A stretch of 64,000 nt of DNA, from positions 2,022,001 through 2,086,000 of the forward strand of contig JAFBJZ010000354.1 of assembly GCA_016785225.1 (NCBI GenBank), in the 5' to 3' direction. Below are positions 63,937-64,000 of this stretch, piece by piece. Position numbers and translations under genes: made by a program. The notes under the pieces were generated by a model, which was not told the origin of the DNA, made no database searches, and was given only the letters and a program-made list of their open reading frames with translations. Source of the DNA: Psettodes erumei. Lineage: Eukaryota; Chordata; Actinopteri; Pleuronectiformes; Psettodidae. Within the stretch, counting starts at the first letter, position 1. Each line of letters begins with the position of its first letter.

Positions 63937-64000
63937 CTGCAGGTCAACACAGAGTTAAGGACATAATTCTGGAGGACACTCTGCATGTTTTGAAACGTAG

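Noticed and set aside
1..64000. Possibility of a bacterial-type system, CRISPR array, phage or plasmid genes
   Set aside because: All supported genes are spliced vertebrate genes. No regularly spaced direct repeats, operons or ribosome-binding sites were seen.
1..64000. tRNA or snoRNA genes
   Set aside because: No B-box (GGTTCGAATCC or its complement) with a matching clover-leaf was noticed, and no clear C/D or H/ACA pair. A covariance-model scan was not possible, so small RNA genes could still be missed.

Overview
The window is nuclear DNA from a ray-finned fish, most likely a compact-genome (percomorph-type) teleost. Vertebrate genes are split into many short GT-AG exons, AT-rich introns and spacers hold diverged fish-type interspersed repeats, and there is no sign of operons, phage or plasmid genes. 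I rebuilt gene models by joining exons at splice sites and requiring the reading phase to carry across every junction. Nine genes close completely this way, and a tenth runs off the right edge.

Left block (1-21 kb): ppp1r8 (-), themis2 (+), rpa2 (-), smpdl3b (+) and mecr (-). The first four are neighbours on human 1p35.3. Here ppp1r8 and themis2 are head to head, themis2 and rpa2 are tail to tail, rpa2 and smpdl3b share a 0.97 kb divergent promoter interval, and smpdl3b and mecr converge.

Middle (21-33 kb): lin28a (-), with a 10-nt coding first exon, two large introns and a 3' UTR of about 3.4 kb that ends roughly 450 bp upstream of the mecr start codon. The UTR carries matches to let-7 and lin-4/miR-125 seeds, the classical regulators of lin-28.

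Right block (36-64 kb): maneal (+), yrdc (-), a small 74-codon gene in the C1orf122 position (+), mtf1 (-) and the 3' end of inpp5b (-). Order and orientation match human 1p34.3.

The genes do not form one pathway. They cover PP1 and splicing regulation (ppp1r8), immune signalling (themis2), DNA replication and repair (rpa2), membrane phosphodiesterase activity (smpdl3b), mitochondrial fatty-acid synthesis (mecr), pluripotency and let-7 control (lin28a), N-glycan trimming (maneal), tRNA t6A modification (yrdc), metal response (mtf1) and phosphoinositide turnover (inpp5b).

I see no new multi-gene system. The points most worth checking are a 101-bp tandem duplication across a themis2 splice acceptor, a GC-AG intron in smpdl3b with an in-frame GT alternative, a perfect 15-bp hairpin between rpa2 and smpdl3b, the E2F/NRF1 cluster at rpa2, and the identity of the small gene beside yrdc.
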